Of a stretch of 64,000 nucleotides of DNA, positions 19,054 through 31,900 are shown in pieces (position 1 is the stretch's first letter; the number at the start of each line of letters is the position of its first letter). The stretch is from Anthoceros angustus (lineage: Eukaryota > Streptophyta > Anthocerotopsida > Anthocerotales > Anthocerotaceae): positions 1,426,001 to 1,490,000 of the forward strand of contig VJWM01000025.1 in the NCBI GenBank assembly GCA_010909165.1, written 5' to 3'. Position numbers and translations under genes: made by a program. The notes under the pieces are model-generated. The model was not told the origin of the DNA. It worked only from the letters and a program-made list of their open reading frames with translations, and searched no databases.

Positions 19054-21422
19054 ATGGAAGGCGTGAGCATGCCCTTTAACTGGCCGAAATGCGGCCCCGC
19101 ACTCTCGTCTCCAAAGCAGCTACAAGCTCCGGATGTTGATATCTCTAGGTTGCGTAGGGCTCGAGCAATGCTGTCCCGATCTCTGGGTTCCTCGGAGCGG
19201 GAGAATGCGTCCAACTGCATCCGGGACCTCCGCCTCTACAGTCTGTCGAGAATTCTTCCTCCTAGTAGATGTGGCTTGTCTGATGCTCATCCTGCAGATG
19301 AAGGCGATGTGTCTGCTGATGGACACGTTTTGGGAGCAGAGAGCCCAGATGTTTGCAACAATCCGCTGAGAAATGCATCCTCGCCTCAAATGCAAGAGGC
19401 AGCCCTCAGATTTGAAATTCCTAGAAATTGTTCCTCGTCTGGGGGAAATCTGACCAAAGAGCCCAAGGAGCCGCTAGGGAATGAGCTCGGGGAAGAGGGA
19501 GAGGAGTTCATTGGGAGTTCTGTGGTGCAATGCTCTCCTGATTGCCAGGGTCTATGTCCTTCCGCGTCGAGGCCTCCGACAAGCTCGTCCTTGGAGAATT
19601 CTTTCGTGTTGGTGGACTCTGGCAAATCAGATGCTGGGTTGAATGCCGGATTGCCGTGCTGCGGGTCCCAGTCCTTGTGCAGCAGGCCCCATTCCGAGCC
19701 AGGGCCCTCGGTTTTGCGCCAGAGCGCAGGGACAAATGTTTCTGCAGATGTGGGTGACTCCAAGGAGGCAGAGGCTCGTCGGTGGGGGGAAGAATCCGGC
19801 CACCTGTCGAGCAGAACAGGAGAGACTTGCGGTGCAACAGCTTGCACGCAGCAGGTTGGGGTTGGGGAGCGCGATTCTGAACAGATGGTGGGTGATCAGG
19901 AGAAGAGGGAATCTTCCTGGCTACTTGAGTCCGGACGGGGAGGAGGAGGCAAGGGGAAATTCACTGCTGGTAGTAAAGGAAGGCAGAGGGATGTCCACTT
20001 TGATGAATTAAGGCATGGCAGGTTTTTGGAAGGGCGGCTGGTTTATAGGCAGACATTCGTGATCCGATCGTACGAAGTTGGAGTTGATAAGACCGCATCC
20101 GTGGACACTTTGACAAATCTCTTCCAGGTAACCTTCGGCAGAATGCAGGGGACATGCCTTTGCTTGCCTTCTAGGAAACCGTAAGAGACCCGGTACGCCG
20201 CGTACAGGAGGTGGCATTGAACCATGTGTGGCTGCTTGGCATTTCTGGAGATGGCTTTGGGGCCACAGTTGCTATGAACAACCACCGGTTGATATGTGTT
20301 GTAACCAGAATGCATGTGGAAGTAGAACGGTACCCGTCGTGGTAGGCTTGGTTTGGCAGCAACACTTTTGTGACCATGCACTGCAGCAGGGATTGTTATG
20401 CTCACACAAACGTGTTTGCTGGTAAGCAATTTTCAGGAACGAGCTGGTGGATATCGACTCCTGGTTGGCGCCAGAGGGGAGGCATGGACTGCGTCGTGAT
20501 TGGCTTGTCCGTGACAACAAGAAAGGACACATCCTTGCTCGAGCCACGAGGTGAGGCCAATTTGTTTAAAGCTTTGGGCTAGACTGATGAGTGTAGAGAA
20601 AGAGCTCATGATGACCTGCTGAATTCAGTACCTGGGTGATGATGAACAAAGACACAAGAAAGCTGTCGAGAGTTCCAAGGGATGTGAGGGCAGAAATTGC
20701 TCCTTTTTTCGTGGACAGAGCAGTGCTTGCAGAGCCTCCACGAAGAGTCGAGAAGATTCGTGAAACAGCCCAGTTCACTCAATCTGGCTTGCGGGTACTT
20801 GCTCTCGAACCGTCTTTTTTGAGATGTGCCTCGGCATCTTCCTGCTTTCTCAAGATTGGTTTTGCCCTCGCTGATTCGAGATGTGCGCAAATTTGCAGCC
20901 TTGCAGAGGGGACATGGATGCAAACCAGCACGTCAACAATGTAAAGTACATCGACTGGATAATGGAGGTAATTCGCTCATGTCACGGCTGGTTGGACAAT
21001 TTTCCAAATATATCTTTCCAAGCTGCGTGACCTGCGTGCAGAGTATACCTGCCTCTATTCTGGCGACCCATGAGCTGAGTAGCATCACAATGGAGTACAG
21101 GCAAGAGTGTGGAAAAAATGACGTGGTTGAATCCTTGACCAACCCAGAGACCCAGCACCCTTCTTCGGAGTACACGCTGGTAATGACTGTAGGTAGCGGC
21201 CAGGTGAACATCTCCCCAGTCGGACAGAACAAGAGCTTCGCCTACTCCTCTGGGCCCTTGGCTTTCAATGGAGCCCCGGCCATCCCTGTTGACGCCAGCC
21301 TCGTACCTCTGCAGTACACTCACATGCTTCGAACTGTGACGGACAATGCTGAACTTCTCCGGGGACGTACTACATGGAGACTCCGAAAACGTGAGCAACA
21401 CTTTCCTTCCACCTGTATCTGA
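19054..21422 (+). CDS. FATB: Acyl-ACP thioesterase, FATB type
   Basis: Plastid enzyme that hydrolyses acyl-ACP to release free fatty acids for export. Exons: about 19054-20127, 20175-20341, 20437-20550, 20629-20794, 20899-20967, 21042-21422; phases agree. The hotdog domains are clear: EGRLVYRQTFVIRSYEVGVDKTASVDTL, ALNHVWLLGISGDGFGAT, VVTRMHVEVERYPSW, GLRRDWLVRDNKKGHILARA, TWVMMNKDTRKLSRVP, then the active-site stretch DMDANQHVNNVKYIDWIME (Asn and His) and YRQECG (Cys), ending RGRTTWRLRKRE. The oddity is a low-complexity Ser/Gly/Glu-rich region of about 320 residues before the enzyme. Typical FATB has a transit peptide plus a short linker of about 90-130. The start codon is uncertain (ATG 19054 or 19069, or a missed upstream exon). 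Confidence 0.9.
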
Positions 21423-21631
21423 TGCTACCTACGTTCACTTCGATTCACGACCCTCGAGTTCCAGATTGATTTCTTTGGTGATTGGTTGCATTGATGGGTC
21501 CTTGAACTATCAGGTCTACTCTCAGAGATAAGTCACCTCACTTCTCAGAATCCCACCATCCATGCAGATGTCCCAGCGGTTAAATGTTCTGGTCCATTGA
21601 TGGGTGTTGATATGCTAGCCGCTTGTTTCCT
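21423..21631. terminator. Short convergent 3' region between FATB and xylanase genes
   Basis: The two stop codons face each other across 209 bp, so the 3' untranslated regions must be short or overlap. No distinct polyadenylation signal recognised. Confidence 0.5.
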
Positions 21632-24600
21632 CTATGGATACGATGTCAAAGTGATGTCTAACTTCAGAGGACCCGCCCCCTTCCTTACCTCAAATACCTG
21701 TTGCACATCCTCGCCTGCAACTGAGACCGAATATTGTCCTGTAAATCCCCGAAATGCTATCTGTCCCTCAGCATTCGTCACACCACTGGTCTTGGTCAGC
21801 CATTCCTGCTTCAAAGCTAGAAATCGTTTTCCTGCTTCTGTTAGACTGGAGTCCCAATTCACCAGATGAGCACGCTCTCTGGACATGGCACCTTCCCAAA
21901 AGCCCCAGAGAAGGACTCCTTCGACACCTGGATGTGCGTATGCCTCTCTGAGAACCACTTCCAAATCGTCAGCCCTGATGTGCTCGTTTGATGATGCAAC
22001 ATCGACTTCTGTCAACCAAATAGGAAGTCCAGCAGAGCTCAAGACATCGAAGGATTCACGCAAGATGGAGCCCACTGGAGCATCAATGTGGCCCTGGACG
22101 CCAACCCCTCCCACTGTTGCTCCTTGTCTCTGAAGCTTCACTATATGTTCCACATATCTCTGCGCGGAGGAGTTGGCGTCACAGCCATCCTCGACATGGT
22201 AATCATTGACAAACAAGGTTGCATGGGGGTCGAATTGCTTGCACAGCCGGAACATATGTGGAATGATTTCACGGCCAAGTCTGTCTTTGAAGAACGAGCC
22301 ATGTAGCATTTCGTTGTTCACATCATAATGCTTAAACCTTCCCTGATAGCGAGATAACATGTCCTTAATCCGTCTTTGCACAGCATCACGCAAAGCAGGC
22401 TCCGGAAGACACTTCAGCCATTCCTGCACTGTATGTTCCACCTCCCAGAAGATACAATGGCCCCTTACAGGAATGCTATGCTGGGAACAGAAGTCCAGCA
22501 GTTCATCAGCGTCTTTGTAGTTAAGCTTACCCTGGCTGGGTTCAATCCACGTCCATTTCATCTCATTTTCAAATACTGCCCAATTGAACTGCTCCAGAAA
22601 GAACTTCACATAACTAGGGTTGTCGATGTTGTGTCGATTTATACATGAGCCAAGAGGAAAATCGTTACTTGTTTGGAGAACCTGCAATGACCGCGAGGGC
22701 ACAACGCGCCCATATCTGTCTTTGACAGTTAATATGACCTCTCGCTTGCGCACCTGGGTAGGGAATCTCTCAAGGTGTTAGCCCAGAGCGTGAATGAACC
22801 ATTCACCAAATACAAGAGCTGAGATGAGCAATATGAAGCCATTTGCACACCCGAATGAAATAACGTACCGTGTCTGTGCATGCAATTAGTTTTGTCAATC
22901 TCTCCGTTTTGTCCACTGCAAGAATCCGTAAGCCAGCTAACATAACGCTAGTACCAGGAGCTGGACCTTGAACGTACACAACAACCTTCTTGGCTGCGTT
23001 CTCTAACCGAAATGAGCCTCTTACTTCAGTCCAGGACCCTGATGCATCCGCCTGCGTCTCTCCCCCATTTACCCATGCATCGTCCACACTAAGAGCTACA
23101 TTAACCTTCTGGGCTTCAGTTGCAAGACGAAGTCTCACCCAGGCCTTAACTTCGTAAGTGAGGAATAGCCGCACTCTGTCAGTGATGTTCTGTGCTGGAC
23201 CCTCCCAGTAGTGATGTCGTTGTGTGGCAACAACACATTGAGATCCACGTGGTCCTTCACTGGTCACTTCCAGATGACATGACCCAAGAGCATACCAGGA
23301 GGCCAGTCCCTTGGAAAACGTGCTGTTTTCAACAATATTAATTCCATATCTTGGATCCTGTAACAAACACGTCCAAAGTTGCCCTCACCACTCTACTGAC
23401 CACAAAGTGCCCAACACCAACGATCAAGATACGAGATAAAAATGATCATCCCCAGAGCAACGAACATGACATCCAACCTCAAGGACAGGACGATTGGCAG
23501 GAGTTGGTTTCTTTAGGGGACGCATGGAAAAGCTCCGCACACTCATATCAACCCCACTGGGAGGTCCTTCCAAATAGGCTACCGCTTTGCTAGGTAGCTT
23601 GTGGAGAGTCAGCCTTCCCTTCAGCTCAACCCAACCATTTGTTGATGCTTCAGTTCTGCATGTACAGAATATGACACAAGGAGGTAGATGATTGAAAACT
23701 GGAAGAAATGGAGTGTCTAAAAGATGGATTTGAAATGCTCTACCTCCCCATGGAAATATATTGCTCTGCTCCATCCTGATTCACAATATGTAGTGTAGCA
23801 AGCACAGTTGCAGTGTTGACTGATCCATACAGCCTCACGACTGCATTGACATCATACACCACATTTGCTTTGAGGCGCCTAGTGATGTCTTGCTGAATGC
23901 CTTGCCATTCAGCACGGCGACATGATAGGACAACACAGTTGTTTATCCTGGAGAAGGAAGGCTTGCATCCATTGCAGGTCCAGCTTTCCAGTCCATCCTG
24001 AAAATTCCAGTTTTCTAGTATCTCTCCAGTACATACGCTCGGGTCTCCGTCCATATCCTCTTGCTTTTCCGTTGATCTGCTTCTACCCATCGCCGCTTGC
24101 TTCTGCAAAAAGCATCAGATCCATTCCATCAAGCGCCTCATCCCAAGAGTAGCCTTTACCACAGGGTGATGGTGTCATACCACAGCCACAGGCTCTCCAC
24201 TTGCTGGTGTGATGGATAGTCTTGCAAGAAGAAGACACACACCACGAGGCGGACCTTCAACATACACCAATGCCTTTGGCCAGGATGACTCCACCCGGAG
24301 CTTGCCCTTCAGTACCGTCCATTTCCCTGCCGAGACACTCCCCCTGCACAGCCCCACGACTCGTTCAAGCCTGGAAAACTGCAGAGAACTAAGCAAATTG
24401 ATGCACAAATCAGCTTCGGGAAGCACAATACTTTGCCAGCTGGATATACTGCGGTGCCCCGCCGGCAGCAGTGTCGAGCTTCAGGGTCACAAGCACTGGT
24501 ACATCTCCATCCTGTCCCACAGCACTCACCACAGCTTGCAAATCATACTCAACAGACGGCCTCAACCTGTCTTGTATCTCCTGTGAGATGCCCTGCCACG

Positions 24601-24775
24601 CTGCGGTCCGATTGGTGGCCACACAGCAGCAGGCGGAGCCGTCAGGCCAGCGCTCGCAAAGCACGCTGCCTGGAGAATGAAGGACGGAAATCTTGCAGCA
24701 CAGCGGCATCCAGCCTCTGAGGTCCTCCTGGAAAAGCGGGTTGTCGACGATGTTGGAAGGCGCAATCGGATCCAT
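21632..24775 (-). CDS. GH10 endo-1,4-beta-xylanase with three CBM22 modules
   Basis: Predicted cell-wall xylan hydrolase, like Arabidopsis XYN1. Six exons: 24432-24775, 24181-24343, 23744-24102, 23478-23655, 22869-23357, 21632-22753; all phases join, giving 884 aa. Three CBM22 carbohydrate-binding modules come first, each with an N.xF..GLxxW start, a W.G..Q.I core and a W..L.G..R....KA..YVEGPP end. The GH10 barrel follows: NRHNIDNPSYVKFFLEQFNW, ENEMKW, RGHCIFWEV, acid/base Glu in DVNNEML, NDYHVEDG, GVGVQGHI, nucleophile Glu in LTEVDVAS, and LLWGFWEGA. No signal peptide is visible at the chosen Met (MDPIAPSN), as in several plant relatives, so secretion is not shown by sequence. Confidence 0.95.
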
Positions 24776-25768
24776 CTCCGGAAGCAGGACTTGTCGCTGC
24801 AGAGCTCTGGTTCTGTTCCTGGGTTCCTGGCGAACGAGCCAGCCGGGTCAGTCCATCCACCTAACGCTGTCCCAATTGGCATGTCATTTGCGAGACGGCT
24901 GGCCACAGTGTGAAAGCCGCGTGGAGGATGGCGGGCGATTGTGATCGCCTTCAAGAATCTCGGTCTCCAAAGGGCGGGGGGCTCCTGAGACTACGATTTT
25001 GCGATCCTCACGCCGCTTCGATCTGTTTCCTGCCACTGCCGCTGCCGTCTGCGCTTGATGGCCATCGCCTTCGCCTCAAGCGTTTCTGGGTGGGCGTGAA
25101 GTTCATCCAAGGCGAGAGAAGGGGAAAGACTTGGTCCCCTTGCTGCCTAGAGGCATGCATGTTCCGTCTTTGGTGAGCTCGCCTCCTCATCCTGCACGAG
25201 CCTGGGCATTGTGGAGGGTCCTGTGTAGCTAGCCTAGGCCCACCTGAGACAATTGGTCTGTCTTGATGTTGGAATCAAAAGAATGGCGTCTTTCAATTTC
25301 TTGATTGGAAAACCTTCTTCCATACGAGCATTGGCAATGCCACCAGTGCCATGACGTAGTGCATTGCACCGGAATCTGCATCCTCACCTTGCCCAGAGAT
25401 CGCCCTGTGTAATGTTCTTCTATACATGGCAGCTTAGGAGCCTGTCGAAGCATATACCAGTTCTGCCCTTGAGGCAGGCAGGCTCAAGACACAGCTGGCC
25501 TCCACAGAAATGAGAACTAGTAAGCAGCTCTTGTTCACAACCTCTGGCACACTTTCCGCAGGATCCGTGACGTGGGAGTGGGGATCGTAGGGCAGGTTGG
25601 AGAAGGAACTAGCTAGCTGTGGTTGATTGAACTGGGTAGAGATAGAGAAACAGGATTAACCATTGCAGGGAAGTGACTCCCTCTTGCATGATCTCTGCAA
25701 GTAAGCCACGGCAAGACGTGGCTTTCTTGTATGGAAGATAAATTGCACCCTTTTTGCACAGAAAGAGG
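24776..25768. other. Intergenic, xylanase promoter side
   Basis: Upstream of the xylanase on the minus strand. The frame around 24776-24954 is open but unlike the family. No other gene recognised. Confidence 0.45.
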
Positions 25769-26379
25769 AGCATGGAGGAATTCCGGAAAGGGCAGAGTGG
25801 AAGCATTCACTCACCCCACCCTTCCTCCGCCGTGAAGGACACCGAGAAAGCTGGTACTAAGAAGTGCCCCCATTTGAAGGATTTTGACGTGTGCACGGTT
25901 TGCAACAAAACAGCAAAGCTGAAAGCCAAGGTTGCCAGAAAGAGCTATGCACCGGGTAGACAGGGGGGAACATCCCTGATGAGTAACAGGCGATCACAGT
26001 CTGCGTAGTTGATGGATGGAAGTGTCTTGCTCCGTTGCCTCATTGTGGGATTGCTCCCACTAGTTCTTCTGATCTTGTACCTGTGAAGCTGGAAGCCCCC
26101 CCTGCGAGATCTGGATATCATACAGGTGGCTTATCTCAGGGGATGCTGTTCTGGTGAGTGAGTGCAATGGCAATAAGGAAGAAGTGTGTAGGCAACTATC
26201 TTTGGGGACTGTTGCTGTACGAGAAATATTACGGCTTAACCAGAACTAAGCTGGTCTTCCGCCCGCCCCAGGTCATACAACTGCCACCTCCACCCCCAGA
26301 CCCTGCCCTCCTCAAAGGCAAAGGCAAGAAAAAAGTATCCATAGAAGCAAGCCCTGACAAACCCAAGAAGAAGAAGTAG
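25769..26379 (+). CDS. Possible small gene of unknown function
   Basis: Two open pieces, 25769-26008 (starting MEEFRKGQSG; it contains CPHLKDFDVCTVC, a possible CxH...CxxC metal site, and ends basic) and 26167-26379 (ending in a Pro-rich then Lys-rich tail, LPPPPPDP to KPKKKK). Splice-like signals lie between them (GTAGAC at 25959, GTGAGT near 26155, TAG acceptors), but no model joined with consistent phase. Not recognised as any known family. It may be non-coding. Confidence 0.22.
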
Positions 26380-26766
26380 TATTGCATTTGGTCGTTAAGC
26401 GCTTCGATGTTTTGTATGGTGGATTCACATGGGAAACTTGTGGAGAGACAGCTGACAGAAAGGCTCTATCTCCGCATCCTCACACGACAAGGAGTCCGTC
26501 AACATTCAACTGTCAAGTGATGATGCCTCACATATTGGTCTATATTGCTTTTATCCTTGGAGATATTTCGGACATCTGGCTTTCCGAGGGTTTCTGGCTG
26601 TGGGTGTACGCATCTCTGTGCTTGGATATCCCTAGGAAGGTGGAACCGGAAGTTCGAGGGAGGCGAGGTTGAGAAGACGAAAGCACATCTTGCATTAAGC
26701 GTACATTTAGTTGCTCCGTGAGCATCATCAATCTTACTATTCATGTTCAACAACTCTGCCCCAGGA
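26380..26766. other. Intergenic, no gene recognised
   Basis: 387 bp between the doubtful small gene and the 3' end of the ARL13-like gene. Nothing conserved seen. Confidence 0.45.
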
Positions 26767-28370
26767 TCAGAACTGCGTTTGCCCTGGGAGTACCATTTTA
26801 TCTTCTTCATCCAGACCAGGTCCGGCACATGCATTGCTCTCCTTGAACTCGGTTAACAGATCATTGACTTTGCTGATTACTGCCTCCCCATCACAATTGG
26901 CTGTTTCAGGCATGCCTATAAGCAATGCCTCACTTGGGCTCGTGCTAATTTCAATGACTTTGTTAAAATCTGCTAAAACCACCTCACTGGTGGATTCTTG
27001 CATTTCTTGCTCAGCCTGCGGTGATATCAGCTAAACAATCTCGCATATACCATGACAATCCACAAGGCCAAAAATTCAAGCAACATCTAGGGCCCCCTGT
27101 CTTGCACTTGGAGCATCCAGCTAGCTGATCAGAGAGCTAGTAGGAGAGACCTGTTGCTTACGCAGCTGCAATTACCTTGTATTCTTCCAGCCTCAATCTC
27201 CTTGCCGCTTTCTCATGTTCCCCCAACTGCCTCTGCTGCCCCAACCAAAAGACATCAGGTTCATGAAGATCTGCAAAAAGAAAACATCCTTATGGTGTTG
27301 CTGAGGACTGAGCATATGGCAGACCTGTATTGCTGTCTGGATTTGGACTCTTGAGTACAGTTCCTCATAAACAGCGTATATCTCGGCAAGAAGGAGTCGG
27401 AGGCCTTCAGTAAGATTTTGGTGTGGGAGCTCTCCAGCCTGCATGATGCAGAGATTAGCCGGCTGCTGGATGCTTGATCTACTTTGAGAGATCATCTGCT
27501 GCCTCAGGAGGCGGCAATTTAAATTGCAGTCAGACCTACTGTGGAGAGCAACATGCATTTGGACCTGCTTGACCACAGAGTTGTAACTAGAATCACCTCC
27601 GGATCCAGGACAGTCTAGGGGATTCCATGGCACTTGTTCAAGAAGGAACCTGCGAGTGACAACTGTGGAGTGGCATCCAATGACAATCTGGTTGGCTGAC
27701 AAAGGGCTAAACGCACACTTGATCTGCTCAACTGAAAGGGCACAAGCCATGTCTTGCTTATTAGCCACAATGAGCGCGGGCTTTCCCACTAGATGAGCAT
27801 GCCCAGTGGCCACCTTGAACTCGTTTCTTGCCTCCTCCAGCCGGTCCCTGTCCGAAGAGTCTATCACATAGATCATCCCGAATGCCTGTCAAAGTAGGAT
27901 TCACATCAGCACTGGTACGATCCTTTCATTCCCTGAGCCCAGCATCAGGAAGCCTGCCTGACCACAAAGCATGTACCTCTGCGAAGTAGTTCGGCCAGAT
28001 TCCACGAATCTTTTTCCCTCCCCCCAGGTCGAACACATGGGCTACCACATCATCTCCAGCATTCCATGACTTGCTCACAAACCCCAAGGTGGGCACGATG
28101 ATGTCCGCCGCAGGTTGCCCCCTGCTTTCACAAAGCACGGCACGCATCACCTCCTCCACACCTGCTCAAATTGCGAGCGGCAACGGTGCAGCAGGCATGA
28201 GCGGGACATGTGCACCTCATGTTTGTCAGCAGTGAGGATTTGCCAGCCCCGTCCAGCCCGATCAACACCAGCACAAGCCTCCGGCATCTCTTGCGTTTAG
28301 CCAAGAGCTGCAGACCTCCAGGCAAGCAGGCACAGAGGCAGCAGCTGAGACCACATCCTTCAGCTGGCAT
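26767..28370 (-). CDS. ARL13: ARL13-like ciliary small GTPase
   Basis: ARF-family GTPase of the ARL13 group, which acts in ciliary membranes. The N-terminus from ATG 28370 has a Cys cluster (CGLSCCLCAC), like the palmitoylated start of ARL13B. The P-loop is GLDGAGKSSL. The G2/G3 region reads PTLGFVSK and FDLGGGKKIRGIWPNYFAE; the Gly in place of the ARF catalytic Gln (DLGGQ) is typical of ARL13. G4 is ANKQD. A Leu/Arg-rich coiled region (LGQQRQLGEHEKAARRLRLEEYK) and an acidic tail exon (about 26767-27018) follow, also as in ARL13. Exons about 27977-28160, 27325-27885 (probably holding another intron), 27176-27270. Two exon borders could not be phased. Land plants with flagellate sperm are where such a gene is expected. 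Confidence 0.85.
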
Positions 28371-28940
28371 TCTGGCGAAGCAAGACAGAGGGTTGCAGCA
28401 GGGCAGGCACGGAGTCGGACCACTCTGGAAATGCTCTGTGGTCTACGGGGAAGACATGTCTTTGCCGGGTCCAGGTCCGGCAGTTGGCCGTTGGAGGCCC
28501 CGGTCCCATGATTGGGACACACCGGGCCGGGTGCCAATGGAGACAAAAAGAGACCGGTGGTCCGCCGGGTTAGGCAAAACCCTCTTCCTTGCTCTCTCGG
28601 GCGCTTGGCTGCTCTGATCCGGTGGGCAACGATGGGTTCGTGGAGAAGGCTTGGGAGATGCCTTGCAGGTGTCGACATTGGTGATCTCCTTCGAGCATGG
28701 GAGCCATTTGCAGCTCGCCGCACCTCTGCTGGCAAGGATTTTCTGATTTGATGGGCTGTAACAGCGGGCAGTCGAGTCGGACTGTAATGACACCGTGGTT
28801 CATCTTGTTGCAGGTTTGGATCGCAGCACGGGCAGGCCTGAGCTGAATTTAGTGGGTAGAATATGGCTGAAGGACTGGAATTCGTCGAGGCTGTCTGTCG
28901 GATTGTTCTCAGGTGGTGGACGTTAGAGAGGCAGATGTGT
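28371..28940. promoter_or_regulatory. Divergent region between ARL13-like and TPR genes
   Basis: May contain the first exon of the TPR gene (an ATG at 28630 starts MGSWRRLGRCLAG and is followed by a GT donor), but the join was not resolved. Confidence 0.35.
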
Positions 28941-28941
28941 T

Positions 28942-31900
28942 GTGCGTGGTCGGGTTTTGGGCACCAATGCTGATTGTGCGCATTTCGTAGTGGTGGTGTG
29001 GGGTAGCTGGAGCTATGCGCAAGCTGAGGAGGCCCAGCGACGCTTCCCTTCCCTTGCTCCGGACGAGGGGTCCACGCAAGTCGAGCTTGTCGAGGGCAGC
29101 TTGCAGACGCCGCCAGAGGGCGAGGTTATATCCAACTCGCATACAGCCAGGTGGAGAATTTACACCAACATGGGACGAGAACTCTTCTCTCAGGTTGCGT
29201 GGGATTCCGTGTTGGTTGACCATGCTGGATGCCTTGTGTTCGCTATATGTTCACTTTTCAGTCGTGGTGCAGGGTCGTCTTGATGAGGCGGAGAGATACT
29301 TCACACGAGCCCTGGAGGAAGCGAAGAAGGGATTTGGGGAAGATGATCCACATGTGGCTTCTAGCTACAACAATCTTGTACACTTGCATCCCAAGAAAAT
29401 GTTACGCTTTCATGTTCTTTACCACCAGGAATTTTATGGCTAAGAATGTGTCCCACCATGGGTTGTCTTCAGGCAGAGCTGTTTAGGCTGAAAAGGGAGT
29501 ACACGAAGGCAGAGCCTTTGTACTTGGAGGCGGTGCAGAGGCTCGAGAGGGCCCTGGGTGCTGAAGCTCAAAGGTGAACGCTCGCATGTGGTTCTGATGG
29601 ATCGCTTTGGCCTAGCACAACATGGTTTGTTTTGGATCGGAGGTGGAGAAGTTACGTGGTTTTTACCATGGCATGCAGTGTAGGCTTTGCTTTGCACAAT
29701 CTGGGGAGTTTCTATTTCATTCAGCGAAGGTTTGAGGAAGCTGAAAGCTGTTACAGAGTATGGTTTACAGCCATTTTGTGTCTTTGCTTGATCGCATCAT
29801 ACACATAGCATTAGCTTGTTCAGAGTTCTTGAATGGAAGCATGATTTCAGCTTGTGTAGGCGTGCCTTGATTAACATGAGCATTGACCAGTTCTAGTTTC
29901 GGCATTCTCCGGTGGGGGATTTTGCGTGCACGTTTGCTGGTTGCATCAGCGTGCTTTGAAGGTAATGCCTTGTTTTCGTGTTCCTTATGATTCTTTTGTT
30001 GAGTTCTGGTGTGTACACGTCAGTACCATGGGTGTAACTTACATGTCTGACTTCGTGACTGAGGCAACAGAAGAGACGGATTTAATGTTGGAGCATCAGA
30101 CTGTGGGTCAAGTCTTATCACCTTTTATTTCTTTCATGCAGATCAAAGGACGAACCATGGGCTTTGACCATCCTGAGTATGCAAGTACAATGTTTCATCT
30201 AGGCGAGGTGCTGAATTATTGAGTCTCTACTGATTTTCCAGGGACACTTGTAAGGTGCAATTCTGCATTAAACGTGATGCCGTAATCAATGTGCAGGTTT
30301 TGCGGGTTCGTGGACATGTCAAGGATGCAGAGGCTTACATACGTGACTCCATACGTATACTTGAGGTTGTTCCTTGGTTGTATGGAAAGCTTATGACTTT
30401 TAGCACATACATCTGGAGATGCCAAATTAGTGAACTCAACGCGGTTGCAGGAGGCGGGTGGTGGCCACTCTAAAACTGCAGCTCTCAGAATGGGACGTCT
30501 AGCTGAGGTAGCTCATTTCTGCTCCTCAAAAAGGCCTCCTATCATGCGCTCTGGATTTCAGGATTTTGTCTGGCTGTATTAGATATTGGTGCACACTGGA
30601 CAACTTCAGGAAGCAGAAAACTTTCAGAGAAAGCTTGTGCACACCTTGGAGCTATCAGAGGTTAGTACACATTTCCATGCAGCTTAGGCTCTTAGACACG
30701 TTTACATTTGGAAGGGACAGTATCTTATGTTAGTGGGGAAAGAGCTCTAATGAGGTCATTCTAAGACCACCAGTTTGTGCGTATCTGAGATGATGTGTTG
30801 AGGCAGGGTTCAGATGCGATGGTCGTTGCAACTGCTGTAGATAACTTGGCTCTTACTCTTCAAGCAGAAAACAAGCTGGAAGAAGCTGAGGAGCTGCTGC
30901 AGAGGTTAGCCTCGCCATGCATGCATCATCGTGTGAATCAGTTCTGAAACCGTGTCACGTTTAGGATGGTAGCTCAACATGAGGTTGACTCATTGGCTAA
31001 ACGTGAAAACTTCGTGGCATGAAGATGTCTACATATCAGGCAACAGGCACTTGGCCCAGATGACGCCCTGGTAGGACATGATTTTTGAGATTCAGTACTG
31101 GTGCTTGTCGTCGTCCAACCGATGGGCACCCATTCCTCCAAGCAGGTTCTGGAAGCAAAGTGCACTCATTCTTCTGAAAGTTGTCGAATGTGTCAGGTTG
31201 GATCGACATTGTTCAAACTGGCATCCGTGGAAATGAAGCTGGGCGAAACGTTGTTGGCTTCTGGGCATGAGAAAAACAAAGATGCAGGGTCCTTGGCATT
31301 CCAGAAAGCAGAACAATATCTTCAACGCGCCATAGGGTCTGTGCCCTATCGTGGTTCCTAAAAGCAGGAGATGCAAGGTATCGTTTTGGTGCGTTCTGAT
31401 TAGTCCCATACATTGATCGCCTCACAATGTACTGCAGAATTGCAGAGCAGGGCTGGAAGGAGATATCAGAAGCAGCAGCAGCAGCAGCAACAACAACAGC
31501 ACCCAGAGTTACTAAAGGCATCAGTCGCAAGGAAAACATCTCGTCCATGATGGGCGAGACCCTTCTCGCTCTTGTAAGTTCTCAAATCTGTGCATTGCCG
31601 GCCAACAGCATTCCATGACCTACAATACCGTGGACTAACTGGTAGTTGCTATCATCGAAGACTCGATCCTTGAACACGCTCGCTCTACTGGAGATGCGAA
31701 AGGCAGACCTAGCCAGCACGCCAGCGGTGAGCATCTTTGCAACATCAGATTCACACACATTCCCCCTTGTCTTGCACTGAGTCTAACATCCCGACATGCT
31801 AACAGGAAGCTGCCCAATCAAGGGAGAAAGCGTTTCAAGCACTGGATCAGATTCTGTCCCTTCTTGATCAGGCACGGCACTCTCCCACACTCTGCTCCAT

